From an uncultured Myxococcales bacterium (GTDB lineage: Bacteria > Myxococcota_A > Polyangia > Polyangiales > Polyangiaceae), in assembly GCA_937872925.1 (NCBI GenBank), contig CALMUT010000016.1, positions 1 to 64,000 of the forward strand: DNA of 64,000 bases. Direction: 5' to 3'. The position numbers and the translations under genes were made by a program. Position 1 is the stretch's first letter. Each line of letters begins with the position of its first letter. Under the pieces are notes generated by a model that saw only the letters and a list, made by a program, of their open reading frames with translations, made no database searches and was not told the DNA's origin. Shown one piece after another: positions 33,569 to 42,481 of the stretch.

Positions 33569-34174
33569 GTGTCACAGCCAAGTCTCGTCTTCGCGCCCGG
33601 TGCCGGAGCGCCCTCGACGTCGCGCTGGATGGGGGCATGGGCCGGGCGCCTAGCCCACCACGGGCAAGTGCATTGCTTCGACTATCCCTACATGGCTCAA
33701 GGCAAGCGACGACCCGATCCACTTCCTAGACTCGTGCAAGCGCATTGGGCAGCCGCGAGCAGCGTGCGAACCGGCGCTGAAGCGCTCGTACTCGTCGGGA
33801 AGAGCATGGGTGGCCGCATTGGCTGCCACGTCGCCGTGGAACAGCCCGACGCCGTGCGCGCGTTGATCTGTTTCGGCTACCCGTTAGTCGGCTCCGGCAA
33901 GCTGAAGAAACGTCGCGATCAAGTGCTGCGCGCTCTCAATTTGCCGATCTTGTTTGTGCAGGGTGACCGCGACACGATGTGTCCCCTGGACGAGCTTGCT
34001 AGCGTCCGGCGCGAAATGGACGCTCCCTCAGAGCTATATGTGGTTGTCGGCGGGAATCATTCCCTGGAGGTAGGCAAGCGCCAGCTCAAAACCCTGGGCG
34101 AAACCCAAGCAGACGTGGACGACCGCATCGAAGCGGCGGTTGCGCAATTCTTATCGCGGTACGCCTCGACCTAG
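33569..34174 (+). CDS. Small alpha/beta hydrolase (KANL3/Tex30-like)
   Basis: 201 residues from GTG 33569, with GGAAAG about 8 bp upstream. The much longer open frame from 32972 overlaps the MATE gene antisense and has no protein-like character there. Motifs: VFAPGAGAP near the N-terminus, VGKSMGGRIG (nucleophile Ser), FVQGDRDTMCP (Asp) and VGGNHSL (His). This is the short dienelactone-hydrolase-like group often annotated as KANL3/Tex30. Substrate unknown. Confidence 0.8.
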   Translation: MSQPSLVFAPGAGAPSTSRWMGAWAGRLAHHGQVHCFDYPYMAQGKRRPDPLPRLVQAHWAAASSVRTGAEALVLVGKSMGGRIGCHVAVEQPDAVRALICFGYPLVGSGKLKKRRDQVLRALNLPILFVQGDRDTMCPLDELASVRREMDAPSELYVVVGGNHSLEVGKRQLKTLGETQADVDDRIEAAVAQFLSRYAST

Positions 34175-34207
34175 AACGAGAAGCAGGCCGGGTCGCGACG
34201 CCGGCGC

Positions 34208-34957
34208 TTAGCTGAGTTGATCCCTGGGGCGCAAGAGCACGTCGTGAATTTGCACGTGAGGGGGCGCAGCGACTAGCGCGTGCACCAGCCAGGCCACGTC
34301 GTCGGCCTCGAGGACCTTGAACTTGCCGTAGGTGCGTTCCTTCGCGGCGGGATCTTTGTGATACAGCTCCGCAAACTCCGTCTCTACGAAACCGGGACTA
34401 ATTGCACTGACGCGGATCTTGCTCCCGAGCTCGCGGAGCTCTTGCCGCAGACCTTCGGTCAGGGCGCGCACAGCGAACTTCGTGGCCGAGTACATGCCGC
34501 TTCCGGGCGGGACGCGATGCGCAGCCATGCTGGAGATGTGCACGATATGGCCGTCGTCACCGCGCCGCCGCATGTCCGTGATGGCCTCACGCGTGCAGAC
34601 TGAGAGCGCCAGCACGTTGAGCTCCAGCATTTCGCGCCAATGCTCCGTGCTGCCGCTCACCAAGGGCGCCATGTGCCCAAGCCCGGCATTGTTGACCAGC
34701 ACATCGACGCCGCCCCAGCGTTCGCGCACCGCAGCGAACACACGCTGCACGTCTGCTTCATCCCGTAGATCGGCAGGTATCGGCAGCAGCTGCTCCACTT
34801 CGGACTGCAGCGCTTGTAGCCGTTCGGCCCGACGCGCGCAGACCGCCACCCGCATGCCCGCGGCCGCCAGGCGTAGCGCCGTCGCCCGGCCGATCCCGGC
34901 CGACGCGCCGGTCACGAGAGCCACACGCCCGGCAAGTGGTGTTGGATCCGTCGTCAT
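34208..34957 (-). CDS. Short-chain dehydrogenase/reductase
   Basis: 249 residues. Classical SDR motifs: TGASAGIG (NADP binding), NNAG, Ser in HISSMAA, YSATK (catalytic Tyr and Lys) and PGFVETEF. The Arg-rich CARRAER after the second strand suggests NADP preference. A strong ribosome-binding site (AAGGAGG) precedes the start. Closest in feel to clavaldehyde-dehydrogenase/YdfG-like SDRs; substrate unknown. Confidence 0.88.
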   Translation of the reverse strand: MTTDPTPLAGRVALVTGASAGIGRATALRLAAAGMRVAVCARRAERLQALQSEVEQLLPIPADLRDEADVQRVFAAVRERWGGVDVLVNNAGLGHMAPLVSGSTEHWREMLELNVLALSVCTREAITDMRRRGDDGHIVHISSMAAHRVPPGSGMYSATKFAVRALTEGLRQELRELGSKIRVSAISPGFVETEFAELYHKDPAAKERTYGKFKVLEADDVAWLVHALVAAPPHVQIHDVLLRPRDQLS

Positions 34958-35072
34958 GCCTCCTTCCTAGTGGGCAGTTCCAGGCGCGGCAATGCTGCGG
35001 GCTGCACACCCCACGCGCGGGAATTCGCGCCGTGAGCAGCGACGCGCCCAGGGACGGCGGGCGCCGCGCTGG

Positions 35073-36344
35073 TCACGAGGCGACGCGATCGAGCGCGGCT
35101 TCCCAGACCGGACCCGGTCCTTGTGTAGGATAGGCGCGGGCAGCGAGCATGCACAGCGGGACCTTCGCCAACATCTTGGTCGCACGTCCGAGCAGGCCGG
35201 GGCGAGCAGCCAAGGCGGACAGCCGCGGGCGCTGGGCGCGGGCTTCGGCAAGGGTCGGCGTGCGTTGCTCCAGAGTCGCTCGTGTACTCTCGGGATTCAT
35301 GACGCCGCATTGCATCAGCAGCTCGATGTCATCGATGGAAAGTGTTTCCGAAAACCTTCGCAGGAGATCCGCGGCGAGAATCGAACCACCGTGGGATCGA
35401 TACCAGTCTCGGCAGTAGCCCGATAGATCGCCGGGGTCGCGCACCAGGCAGTCTGCAAGCACCCGCGCAGCCAAAAGACCCGCGCCGATGCCGGAGCCAT
35501 GGGCGGCGAAGACCTGCCCCGCAGCGTCCCCAAGCAGGGCCAGACGACCGCGTGCAAAGCGTGCTCGGGGGCGCGCCAGCGGGATCGCGCGCGCCCCGCC
35601 AAAGAGACGCGGACCGATCCAGGGCTCTTGGCGCGCGATCTCGTCGATCAGGTCCTGCCCCGTCGGTCTGTCCTGCTGCGGGATGCTCCCGGCAAGGATG
35701 CTGACGCCCTCGGGATCCAAACGCAGATTCAAAATCGAATAGCCACCCGCGATCCCGGAAAAACACAGCGTCTCGCCGGGCGCGACGTTGCGAGAAAGAA
35801 AGAACTCCTTCGCTCGCTCCTGATTCGCCACCTCGCGCACTTCCTGGGCCGCAACACAGAGATCCCCGGGCAACGGACGCGCGCGGCCAAGCAGGCCAAG
35901 TCCGGCGAGGCCGGATGCATCCACCGCGTAGCGCGCGGTGTACTTGCCCTTGGAAGTGCTGAGCGTCGCTCCGTCGAAGCTGTGCACGTGGACGCCTTCA
36001 TGCATTTGCGCGCCGGCCGCCGCGGCCTCGTCGTGCAGGCGCTGCACCAAGAGCCGCATATCCACGTCCATCACGTCGTGGCTCTTCACGCTGACCCGTG
36101 TCGGTCCAAAGCCCGCCACTAAGTGGAAAGTGTGCCCAGCTCCGCGCAACTCACGCCCCTTGGGCAGCGCCACCCCGGCTGAAGCGAACTGCCACCCGGG
36201 CACGCCATTCACCCAGCGGGCTCCAGCGTCTCCAAGCGCGCGGCGCTCGAGGCATACAACGGACAGCCCGGCGGAGGCTGCCATACCAGCGAGCGCGGCT
36301 CCCGCCGTGCCCGCCCCCACAATCAAGAGATCCGGCTGACTCAT
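35073..36344 (-). CDS. FAD-dependent oxidoreductase of the geranylgeranyl-reductase/FixC type
   Basis: 423 residues. N-terminal Rossmann motif IVGAGTAGAALAG with VCLERR at the end of strand 2, and the FAD-pyrophosphate block LALLGDAAGQVFAAHGSGIG. This is the p-hydroxybenzoate-hydroxylase-like fold used by isoprenoid or lipid reductases and by halogenases; the halogenase WxWxIP motif is not seen. Divergent from the dienoyl-CoA-isomerase-like gene with only 27 bp between them, so they may share regulation. Substrate unknown. Confidence 0.75.
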   Translation of the reverse strand: MSQPDLLIVGAGTAGAALAGMAASAGLSVVCLERRALGDAGARWVNGVPGWQFASAGVALPKGRELRGAGHTFHLVAGFGPTRVSVKSHDVMDVDMRLLVQRLHDEAAAAGAQMHEGVHVHSFDGATLSTSKGKYTARYAVDASGLAGLGLLGRARPLPGDLCVAAQEVREVANQERAKEFFLSRNVAPGETLCFSGIAGGYSILNLRLDPEGVSILAGSIPQQDRPTGQDLIDEIARQEPWIGPRLFGGARAIPLARPRARFARGRLALLGDAAGQVFAAHGSGIGAGLLAARVLADCLVRDPGDLSGYCRDWYRSHGGSILAADLLRRFSETLSIDDIELLMQCGVMNPESTRATLEQRTPTLAEARAQRPRLSALAARPGLLGRATKMLAKVPLCMLAARAYPTQGPGPVWEAALDRVAS

Positions 36345-36371
36345 TGTGCCTGCCTATGCTACCCCCGTTCG

Positions 36372-37172
36372 ATGACGGAAACGATACGGGTCGAGCGCGA
36401 CGGGCACGTGGCCCACGTTGTGCTCCTGGAAAAGACCATGCGACCGCTGTTCTTCCGGGAACTGGGCGCTGTCTTTCGCGAGTTCAAGTCGGACGCAGAA
36501 TTGCGCGCGGTTGTCGTGCGCTCGGCGGTGAGTTGCTTCAGCTATGGGCTGGACCTTCCCGCGGCAGCGTCAGAGATGGGCGAAGCCTTCGCCGGCGGTG
36601 GCGCCGCAACGCGCGCTCAGCTTCTGGCCACCATCGAGCAACTGCAGTCCGAGTTCAATGCAGTGGCCGATTGCCCCGTGCCAACCATCGCTGCCTTGCA
36701 TGGCTGGTGCATCGGCGGAGGTTTGGATCTGGCAGCGGCCTGCGACATTCGAATTGCCTCCGCAGACGTGAAGATCTCCCTTCGCGAAACGAAGATCGCC
36801 ATCGTGGCGGACCTGGGCAGTCTGCAACGACTCCCCGCCATCATCGGGGATGGACTCACCCGTGAGCTTGCCTTCACTGCCAAGGACGTCGCTGCAGATC
36901 GAGCGCTTGCCATCGGCCTGATCAACGCGGTTCATCCCGACGCGGCTGCGCTGCAAGAAGCCGCCAAGGCCATGGCAGCTGAGATTGCCGCCAATGCCCC
37001 GCTCACGGTGCGGGGGGTGAAGAAGGTGCTCGACTTCGGCCGCTCACGCCGTGTGCAAGACGGCCTGGATTACGTGGCGGTCTTCAATTCTGCGTTTCTG
37101 TCGTCAGAAGACTTGGGGGAGGCCATGGCGGCCTTTCTCGAGAAACGGCCAGCAGAATATAAGGGGCGCTAG
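36372..37172 (+). CDS. Crotonase-family protein resembling dienoyl-CoA isomerase (ECH1)
   Basis: 266 residues. Crotonase fold with oxyanion-hole stretches (SCFSYGLDL; HGWCIGGGLDLAAACDIRIAS) and the ECH1-like block RETKIAIVADLGSLQRLP. In that block the Glu and the Asp of VADLG match the two acidic residues of delta3,5-delta2,4-dienoyl-CoA isomerase. That enzyme is used in beta-oxidation of odd-position double bonds in polyunsaturated acids, which would fit a PUFA-making organism. A generic enoyl-CoA hydratase is the alternative. Confidence 0.78.
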   Translation: MTETIRVERDGHVAHVVLLEKTMRPLFFRELGAVFREFKSDAELRAVVVRSAVSCFSYGLDLPAAASEMGEAFAGGGAATRAQLLATIEQLQSEFNAVADCPVPTIAALHGWCIGGGLDLAAACDIRIASADVKISLRETKIAIVADLGSLQRLPAIIGDGLTRELAFTAKDVAADRALAIGLINAVHPDAAALQEAAKAMAAEIAANAPLTVRGVKKVLDFGRSRRVQDGLDYVAVFNSAFLSSEDLGEAMAAFLEKRPAEYKGR

Positions 37173-37320
37173 TGGCGTAAGCCCTCGCAATCCCTGAGCT
37201 TTTGTGGGGCTTTAACGCCGCGGGAGCCAACGGCATTTGTAGGACGTGATGCACGGCCTGACCTTCCCCGCGGTATTTGTTGCGACCCAGCCTGCAAACC
37301 ATTCTCACAAACCCCATGCC

Positions 37321-37881
37321 ATGACCGTGGAGCACGAGCTGATCGAGCGCGCCTTGGCCGGCGACGGCCAGGCCTTTGCGAGCCTCGTGGCGCCGCATTT
37401 GAGCATGCTGTATCGCGTCGCCATGCGTGCCTGCGGCAATCCGGCATTGGCCGAAGACGCGGTGCAGGAAGCCCTCACGGTGGCGTATCAGAAGCTGAAC
37501 CGCTACGAGCCGGACACCTCTTTGAAGAGCTTCTTGGCAGCATGCGCCATGCGCAAAGCGCAGACGCTGCTACGCGGTGAGCGACGCAGGCAGAAACGGG
37601 AAGAAGCTGCCGACCTGCCAGAACAACTCGCGGGGCCGGCGTCAGTCTCGCGCGCGAAACAGACGGCAGCGCGCATTCGGGAGGTCTTAGAGTCACTGCC
37701 CGAAAAGCGTCGGGCCGCTGCGCTGCTGCGCCTCGACGCCGGCCTCAGCTACTCCGAGATTGCTACCGCCCTCGACACGAGCGAAGGCTCGGCGCGCGTG
37801 CTGGTGCACATGGCACTGAAGCAATTGCGTGAGGCGCTGAAGGACCTAGTCGAACCATCTTCGTTGGGAGAGACACCATGA
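37321..37881 (+). CDS. ECF-type RNA polymerase sigma factor
   Basis: 186 residues from ATG 37321; a GTG at 37246 is possible but adds 25 unstructured residues. Sigma region 2 is at about 5-75 (ASLVAPHLSMLYRVAMRACGN, AEDAVQEALTVAYQKL) and region 4 at about 120-170 (LESLPEKRRAAALLRLDAGLSYSEIA, HTH). It heads a three-gene unit with ATGA overlaps, followed by a membrane protein and a Spy-like protein, the layout of a signal-responsive sigma/anti-sigma pair. Confidence 0.88.
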   Translation: MTVEHELIERALAGDGQAFASLVAPHLSMLYRVAMRACGNPALAEDAVQEALTVAYQKLNRYEPDTSLKSFLAACAMRKAQTLLRGERRRQKREEAADLPEQLAGPASVSRAKQTAARIREVLESLPEKRRAAALLRLDAGLSYSEIATALDTSEGSARVLVHMALKQLREALKDLVEPSSLGETP

Positions 37882-38333
37882 ACCCTGAGCACGACGACGA
37901 TCTACGCGCGCTATTTGATGCGACAGCCGAAGAAGCCAGCGGACCGATCTTGACCAAGCTGCAGGCGCGGGCGCGGGAGATTCCGACGGCGCGTCGCCCT
38001 TGGTGGAGCAAGCTCGCGCTGCCGGGCTTCGCGCTCCTTGCAGGCGCGGCGGCGACGGCCCTTCTGCTGCGCGCGGGTCCCCAAGCGCCGCTGCCTGAGC
38101 CCAGCCCCGTTGCTATCGCTGTGGCGACGCCGCAAGCAAGCGCGCCTGTCGCTGCGGAGGAGCCCGAGCGCGACGTCATCGCGACGGAAGACGAGGACGA
38201 CGAACTGGCCGGCCTCGAGGCCGTCGCGTGGGGTGAACCCGACGACCTGTGGGGCGGCGTGGGCGTTGAAGTCGACGCCGAGAGCGACGAGCTTTTGGCC
38301 GCGCTGGATTCTTGGATGGAGGAAGACGGATGA
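37878..38333 (+). CDS. Single-pass membrane protein, probable anti-sigma factor
   Basis: 151 residues, translationally coupled to the sigma gene (ATGA). A short acidic cytoplasmic N-terminus (about 1-45) precedes one membrane segment (LALPGFALLAGAAATALLL, about 46-64). The periplasmic tail is Pro/Ala-rich and then very acidic. No zinc-binding HxxxCxxC motif is seen, so this is not a ZAS-type anti-sigma. The role is inferred from gene order and topology. Confidence 0.62.
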   Translation: MNPEHDDDLRALFDATAEEASGPILTKLQARAREIPTARRPWWSKLALPGFALLAGAAATALLLRAGPQAPLPEPSPVAIAVATPQASAPVAAEEPERDVIATEDEDDELAGLEAVAWGEPDDLWGGVGVEVDAESDELLAALDSWMEEDG

Positions 38334-38815
38334 AGACCTCGAAGCTTGCGGTAGCCGCACTGCTCAGCGCCGGCCTGGTATTGACGGCACCGGGTGCCGC
38401 GCATGCTCAGAAACCAGACCGGGCCGCACAGGTCCAAAAGCGCATCCATCAGGCCCGCGCGCGCCTGTTGCGAAATAAGGTCGGACTGGACGAAAAGAAG
38501 GCCGTAGAGGTCGAAGGCATTCTTGATCGACACGCCAAGGAACGGAAGGCGCTGCAGACGCAAATGCGCGAACACCGTCGCAAGGTGACCAGCCTACTGT
38601 CCGCCGACAGCAACGACCAGCCCGCCTACTCAAGGGCGATTGCTGGCTTTCGCTCCACCGACAAGAAGCTGCGCGCCCTGCGCGACAAGGAGCTGGATGC
38701 CCTGGCAAAAGTGCTGACGCCAAAACAACAAGCGAAGCTCATCGTCGCCGCAAAGCAGATGCAAAAAGACATCCGCGCCCGCATGCAGCGTCGCAAGCGC
38801 CGTCCGCGCCCCTGA
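38330..38815 (+). CDS. Spy/CpxP-like periplasmic helical protein
   Basis: 161 residues from ATG 38330 (ATGA overlap with the previous gene). Signal peptide MKTSKLAVAALLSAG to AHAQ, then a mature protein that is almost entirely charged amphipathic helix. It carries an LTPKQQAKL block, the LTxxQ motif of Spy/CpxP/CnrX-like sensors and chaperones. In the CnrYXH system such a protein senses metal and controls the anti-sigma; an analogous job here is inferred. Confidence 0.72.
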   Translation: MKTSKLAVAALLSAGLVLTAPGAAHAQKPDRAAQVQKRIHQARARLLRNKVGLDEKKAVEVEGILDRHAKERKALQTQMREHRRKVTSLLSADSNDQPAYSRAIAGFRSTDKKLRALRDKELDALAKVLTPKQQAKLIVAAKQMQKDIRARMQRRKRRPRP

Positions 38816-38839
38816 GCCGCGTGTGCCAGCCCACGCGGC
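38816..38839. terminator. GC-rich hairpin between convergent genes
   Basis: GCCGCGTG and CACGCGGC form a perfect 8-bp stem around an 8-nt loop. It begins directly at the stop codon of the Spy-like gene and lies 11 bp from the sdhB stop on the other strand. No U-tract follows, so termination efficiency is uncertain; it could act for both directions. Confidence 0.5.
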
Positions 38840-38849
38840 CTCGCTGTGC

Positions 38850-39635
38850 TCAGCGCGGTTTGCGGCCGGGAACGGTGTCCTTTTCTTTGACCATGGCGGA
38901 CAGCATGTCGCGATTCATGCGCGCAATAAAGTCCACGCTGATTTCCTTCGGGCATGCGGCCATGCACTCGAAATGGTTCGTGCAATGGCCGAACCCTTCC
39001 AGATCCATCTGAGCAACCATCTTGCGCACACGGTCGAAGCGTTCCGCCTGCCCCTGGGGCAAGAGTCCCAGGTGCGAGACCTTCGCGCCAACAAAGAGCG
39101 CCGCGGAGGCGTTCGGACAAGCAGCCACACACGCGCCGCAGCCGATGCATTGCGCGGCATCCATGGCCGCATCCGCGTCCTTCTTGGGGATGGGGATCTC
39201 GTTGGCGTCCCCCGGACTGCCCGCACGCACCGACACATAGCCACCGGCCTGAACCACACGGTCGAAGGATGTGCGGTCGACGACGAGATCCTTGACCACG
39301 GGGAATGCATTGGCACGCCAGGGTTCGATGGTGATCTCGTCCCCGTCGGAGAACGTGCGCATATGGAGCTGGCAAGTGGTGGTGGCTTCGCGCGGGCCGT
39401 GGGGCCGGCCATTGATCACGATGCCGCACATGCCGCAGATGCCTTCGCGGCAGTCGTGGTCAAACGCGATGGGATCTTTACCTTCACCGAGCAACTTCTC
39501 GTTGAGCACGTCCAACATCTCCAGGAAGGACATGTGTTCGTCGACGTCGGTCAGCTCGTGGCGCTCGAACTGCCCCGGGTCTTTCGGCCCGGTCTGCCGC
39601 CACACATTGAGCGTGATGCGCATGGGCTTGGACAT
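38850..39635 (-). CDS. sdhB: Succinate dehydrogenase iron-sulfur subunit
   Basis: 261 residues from ATG 39635, which overlaps the sdhA stop (TAATG); the longer frame to 39728 would lie inside sdhA. All cluster ligands are visible: [10 protein letters not shown] plus the later TTCQLHM for the [2Fe-2S], [12 protein letters not shown] for the [4Fe-4S] and [14 protein letters not shown] for the [3Fe-4S]. It passes electrons from FAD to quinone in complex II. Last gene of sdhCAB. Confidence 0.95.
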   Translation of the reverse strand: MSKPMRITLNVWRQTGPKDPGQFERHELTDVDEHMSFLEMLDVLNEKLLGEGKDPIAFDHDCREGICGMCGIVINGRPHGPREATTTCQLHMRTFSDGDEITIEPWRANAFPVVKDLVVDRTSFDRVVQAGGYVSVRAGSPGDANEIPIPKKDADAAMDAAQCIGCGACVAACPNASAALFVGAKVSHLGLLPQGQAERFDRVRKMVAQMDLEGFGHCTNHFECMAACPKEISVDFIARMNRDMLSAMVKEKDTVPGRKPR

Positions 39636-41563
39636 TATTTGTAGCTCCTCGTCGAAGGCTTGACGAACTCGTAGTTGAGCGGCTCTTTGTGCAGCGTCGG
39701 CTTGGAAGCGTCGCCGGTGTATTCCCATGCCGCCACGTGCATGAAGTGCTCATCATCGCGCTTGGCTTCGCCTTCCGCGGTGATGTGCTCTTCGCGAAAG
39801 TGACAGCCGCTGGATTCGTCGCGGGCCAATGCGTCCATACACATGAGCTCGCCAAGTTCCATGAAGTCTGCGATGCGACCTGCCTTCTCAAGGGTCTGGT
39901 TCAACTCCTCGCCTCCGCCAGTGATCAGCAGGTTGCTTTCGAATTCTTCCCGGAGCTCCGGGATCCGCTTGATGGCGCTCTCAAGATCGGATTTCTTGCG
40001 CGCCATACCGCAATTTTCCCAGATCAGATTGCCTAGTTCGCGATGGAACGAGTCCGGGGTGCGTTTGCCGTCGCTCGCAATCAGCTTGGCAACGCGGGCC
40101 TCGACCTCCTTGACAGTCTTCTTCACCTCGGCGTGGCTGTCGTCCACTTTTTCCAGCTTGGCCTGCGCCAAGTAGTTGCCGAGCACGTAGGGCAGCACAT
40201 AGTACCCGTCCGCCAAGCCCTGCATCAGCGCACTGGCGCCAAGGCGGTTCGCTCCGTGGTCCGAGAAGTTGGCTTCGCCCGCGACGAACAAGCCGGGGAC
40301 GTTACTCATCAGGTTGTAGTCGACCCAGAGCCCACCCATCGTGTAATGCGTTGCGGGGTAAATCCGCATGGGCGCCTTGTAGGGGTTGTCACCGGTGATG
40401 CGCTCGTACATGTCGAACAGATTGCCGTAGCGCTCCGCGACCACCTTTTGCCCCAGGCGCTTGATGGCGTCGCGGAAGTCCAAGTAGACACCACGACGTA
40501 CTCCATCCACTTTCGGCCCAACGCCCCGCCCCTCGTCGCAGACCATCTTCGCTCGCCGAGATGCGATGTCGCGCGGCACCAGATTGCCGAAGCTTGGATA
40601 GATCCGCTCCAGATAGTAGTCGCGGTCCTTTTCGGCGATGGCGCTCGGATCCTTGTCGCAGTCATCCGCGTTTTTCGGCACCCACACGCGCCCGTCGTTA
40701 CGCAGGGACTCGCTCATCAGGGTGAGCTTGGACTGGTAGTCACCACTCGGCGGGATGCAAGTCGGATGGATTTGCGTGTAGCAGGGGTTCGCGAACAATG
40801 CGCCACGACGATGGGCGCGCCAGATCGCTGTGGCGTTACAGCCCTTGGCATTCGTCGAGAGAAAGAATACGTTTCCGTAGCCGCCCGTCGCCAACACGAC
40901 CGCGTCGGCCAAGTGTGCTTCCACTTTGCCGCTCACCAAGTCGCGCGTGACCACGCCACGAGCCACGCCATCAACGACGATCACGTCCAGCATCTCCGTG
41001 CGGGGCCGCATCTTGACGCTGCCCGCCTCGATTTGACGCGACAGAGCCTGGTAGGCGCCTAGCAGAAGTTGCTGGCCCGTTTGTCCGCGTGCGTAGAACG
41101 TGCGGGACACCTGCGCGCCGCCGAAGGAACGGTTCGCCAGCAAGCCGCCGTATTCTCGCGCGAACGGCACGCCCTGGGCCACGCACTGATCGATGATATC
41201 TACGCTGACTTGCGCCAAGCGGTACACGTTCGACTCGCGGGACCGAAAATCACCGCCCTTGACCGTGTCGTAGAACAGGCGGAAGACGCTGTCGCCGTCG
41301 TTCTGGTAATTCTTCGCGGCATTGATGCCGCCCTGAGCCGCGATGCTATGGGCTCGCCTGGGGCTGTCTTGGTAGCAAAACGACAGTACGTTGTAGCCGA
41401 GTTCGCCGAGGGTGGCCGCGCCGGCGCCACCCGCAAGCCCGGTGCCCACCACGATGACTCGGTACTTTCGTTTGTTCGCCGGATTGACCAGCTTCATGTC
41501 GAAGCGGTGGCGTTCCCAGCGGGATTCGATGGGACCCGAAGGTGCGTTGGATAGGAGTTCCAT
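39635..41563 (-). CDS. sdhA: Succinate dehydrogenase flavoprotein subunit
   Basis: 642 residues. FAD-binding [17 protein letters not shown], the covalent-FAD histidine in [13 protein letters not shown], and the active-site [11 protein letters not shown] block are all present, as is ARSFGGA-like [13 protein letters not shown]. The sequence type and the gene order C-A-B with a single membrane subunit correspond to the Bacillus/epsilonproteobacterial type B complex. It oxidises succinate in the TCA cycle. Confidence 0.95.
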   Translation of the reverse strand: MELLSNAPSGPIESRWERHRFDMKLVNPANKRKYRVIVVGTGLAGGAGAATLGELGYNVLSFCYQDSPRRAHSIAAQGGINAAKNYQNDGDSVFRLFYDTVKGGDFRSRESNVYRLAQVSVDIIDQCVAQGVPFAREYGGLLANRSFGGAQVSRTFYARGQTGQQLLLGAYQALSRQIEAGSVKMRPRTEMLDVIVVDGVARGVVTRDLVSGKVEAHLADAVVLATGGYGNVFFLSTNAKGCNATAIWRAHRRGALFANPCYTQIHPTCIPPSGDYQSKLTLMSESLRNDGRVWVPKNADDCDKDPSAIAEKDRDYYLERIYPSFGNLVPRDIASRRAKMVCDEGRGVGPKVDGVRRGVYLDFRDAIKRLGQKVVAERYGNLFDMYERITGDNPYKAPMRIYPATHYTMGGLWVDYNLMSNVPGLFVAGEANFSDHGANRLGASALMQGLADGYYVLPYVLGNYLAQAKLEKVDDSHAEVKKTVKEVEARVAKLIASDGKRTPDSFHRELGNLIWENCGMARKKSDLESAIKRIPELREEFESNLLITGGGEELNQTLEKAGRIADFMELGELMCMDALARDESSGCHFREEHITAEGEAKRDDEHFMHVAAWEYTGDASKPTLHKEPLNYEFVKPSTRSYK

Positions 41564-41601
41564 GACCGTTTCCTCGTCTCAGCCCAAGCGAGCGCGTCGG
41601 C

Positions 41602-42267
41602 TCACTTCACAATCCCTGCCAGCACCGCCACGGGCATGGCGATGTTCCCAAACATGACCACCATGGCCAGCGTCTGTGCGGCCATGCGCTTCTTGTCGTC
41701 GTAGCGTGGATGCGACAGCCCAAGGGACTGAAACAGGCTCCAAGCGCCGTGGTACAAATGAAAGCCCAGCAGCAGTTGGGCTGCGATGTACACGCCGCTC
41801 ACCCAGGGGATGCTGAACGCCTGGACGACGTTCGCGTAAACATCCCGGGCGTTGTGTTCGTAGTTGCCCATCGGAACGCCTGGCACCGTGAAGTGCGCCA
41901 AGTGAAAGATGATGAACAGCGCGAGCAGTGGGCCACTGACACGCATGGTACGGGCCGCATAGGACGTGGCGGTGTTCTTCTTCTGCCGGTAACCGACGGG
42001 GCGCGCAGCCACGGAGCGAGACACCAATTGCACCGCGACCACGACGTGCGCGACCACGGACGCCAACAAGATGCCGCGGGCGATCCACAACAGCGGACCC
42101 AAATCGTGCAGCTTCTTGGCGTAGCCGTTGAGCTGCTCCGGACCCAGGAATACCTGCAGGTTGCCCACCATGTGGGCAATCACGAAACCGAACAACACGA
42201 CGCCGGTGACCGCCATCAAGGCTTTCTTGCCAATCGTGGTGTCGTACAGTGTCAGGGCTTTTTGCAT
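41602..42267 (-). CDS. sdhC: Succinate dehydrogenase cytochrome b558 subunit
   Basis: 222 residues from ATG 42267, preceded by GGGGAGAG at 6 bp; the longer frame lacks protein character. Five hydrophobic segments are spaced by conserved histidines (AHMVGNLQVF, HVVVAVQ, FHLAHFTVPG, FHLYHGAWSLFQ), as in di-haem single-subunit SdhC of type B complexes. Anchors SdhAB and carries electrons to menaquinone or ubiquinone. Confidence 0.92.
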   Translation of the reverse strand: MQKALTLYDTTIGKKALMAVTGVVLFGFVIAHMVGNLQVFLGPEQLNGYAKKLHDLGPLLWIARGILLASVVAHVVVAVQLVSRSVAARPVGYRQKKNTATSYAARTMRVSGPLLALFIIFHLAHFTVPGVPMGNYEHNARDVYANVVQAFSIPWVSGVYIAAQLLLGFHLYHGAWSLFQSLGLSHPRYDDKKRMAAQTLAMVVMFGNIAMPVAVLAGIVK

Positions 42268-42395
42268 GACGCTCTCTCCCCAGCCGGCGATAGCTCCCGC
42301 ACGGCTGGCGACATGTCGTCTACTCCAATTGGCCCGACATGAGAATGCCAGAGGCCGCGAGGCGGACGACTTTCTGGCTGTTTTGTTGTGCAGGA

Positions 42396-42435
42396 CGCGC
42401 AAAACGCCAATCCCTGCGTGCGCTTTTTTTGCGCG
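42396..42435. repeat. 9-bp inverted repeat upstream of sdhCAB
   Basis: CGCGCAAAA (42396-42404) and TTTTGCGCG (42427-42435) are perfect inverted copies 22 bp apart, in the 214-bp gap between sdhC and the transporter gene. The T-run next to the right arm also resembles a terminator for the leftward transporter gene only if read in the opposite sense, so an operator for sdh or a cruciform is as likely. Function unknown. Confidence 0.4.
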
Positions 42436-42481
42436 ATTTCGGAGCGGCGACGCGCGATGTCCCCGCGTAGCGCCCGGGCGC

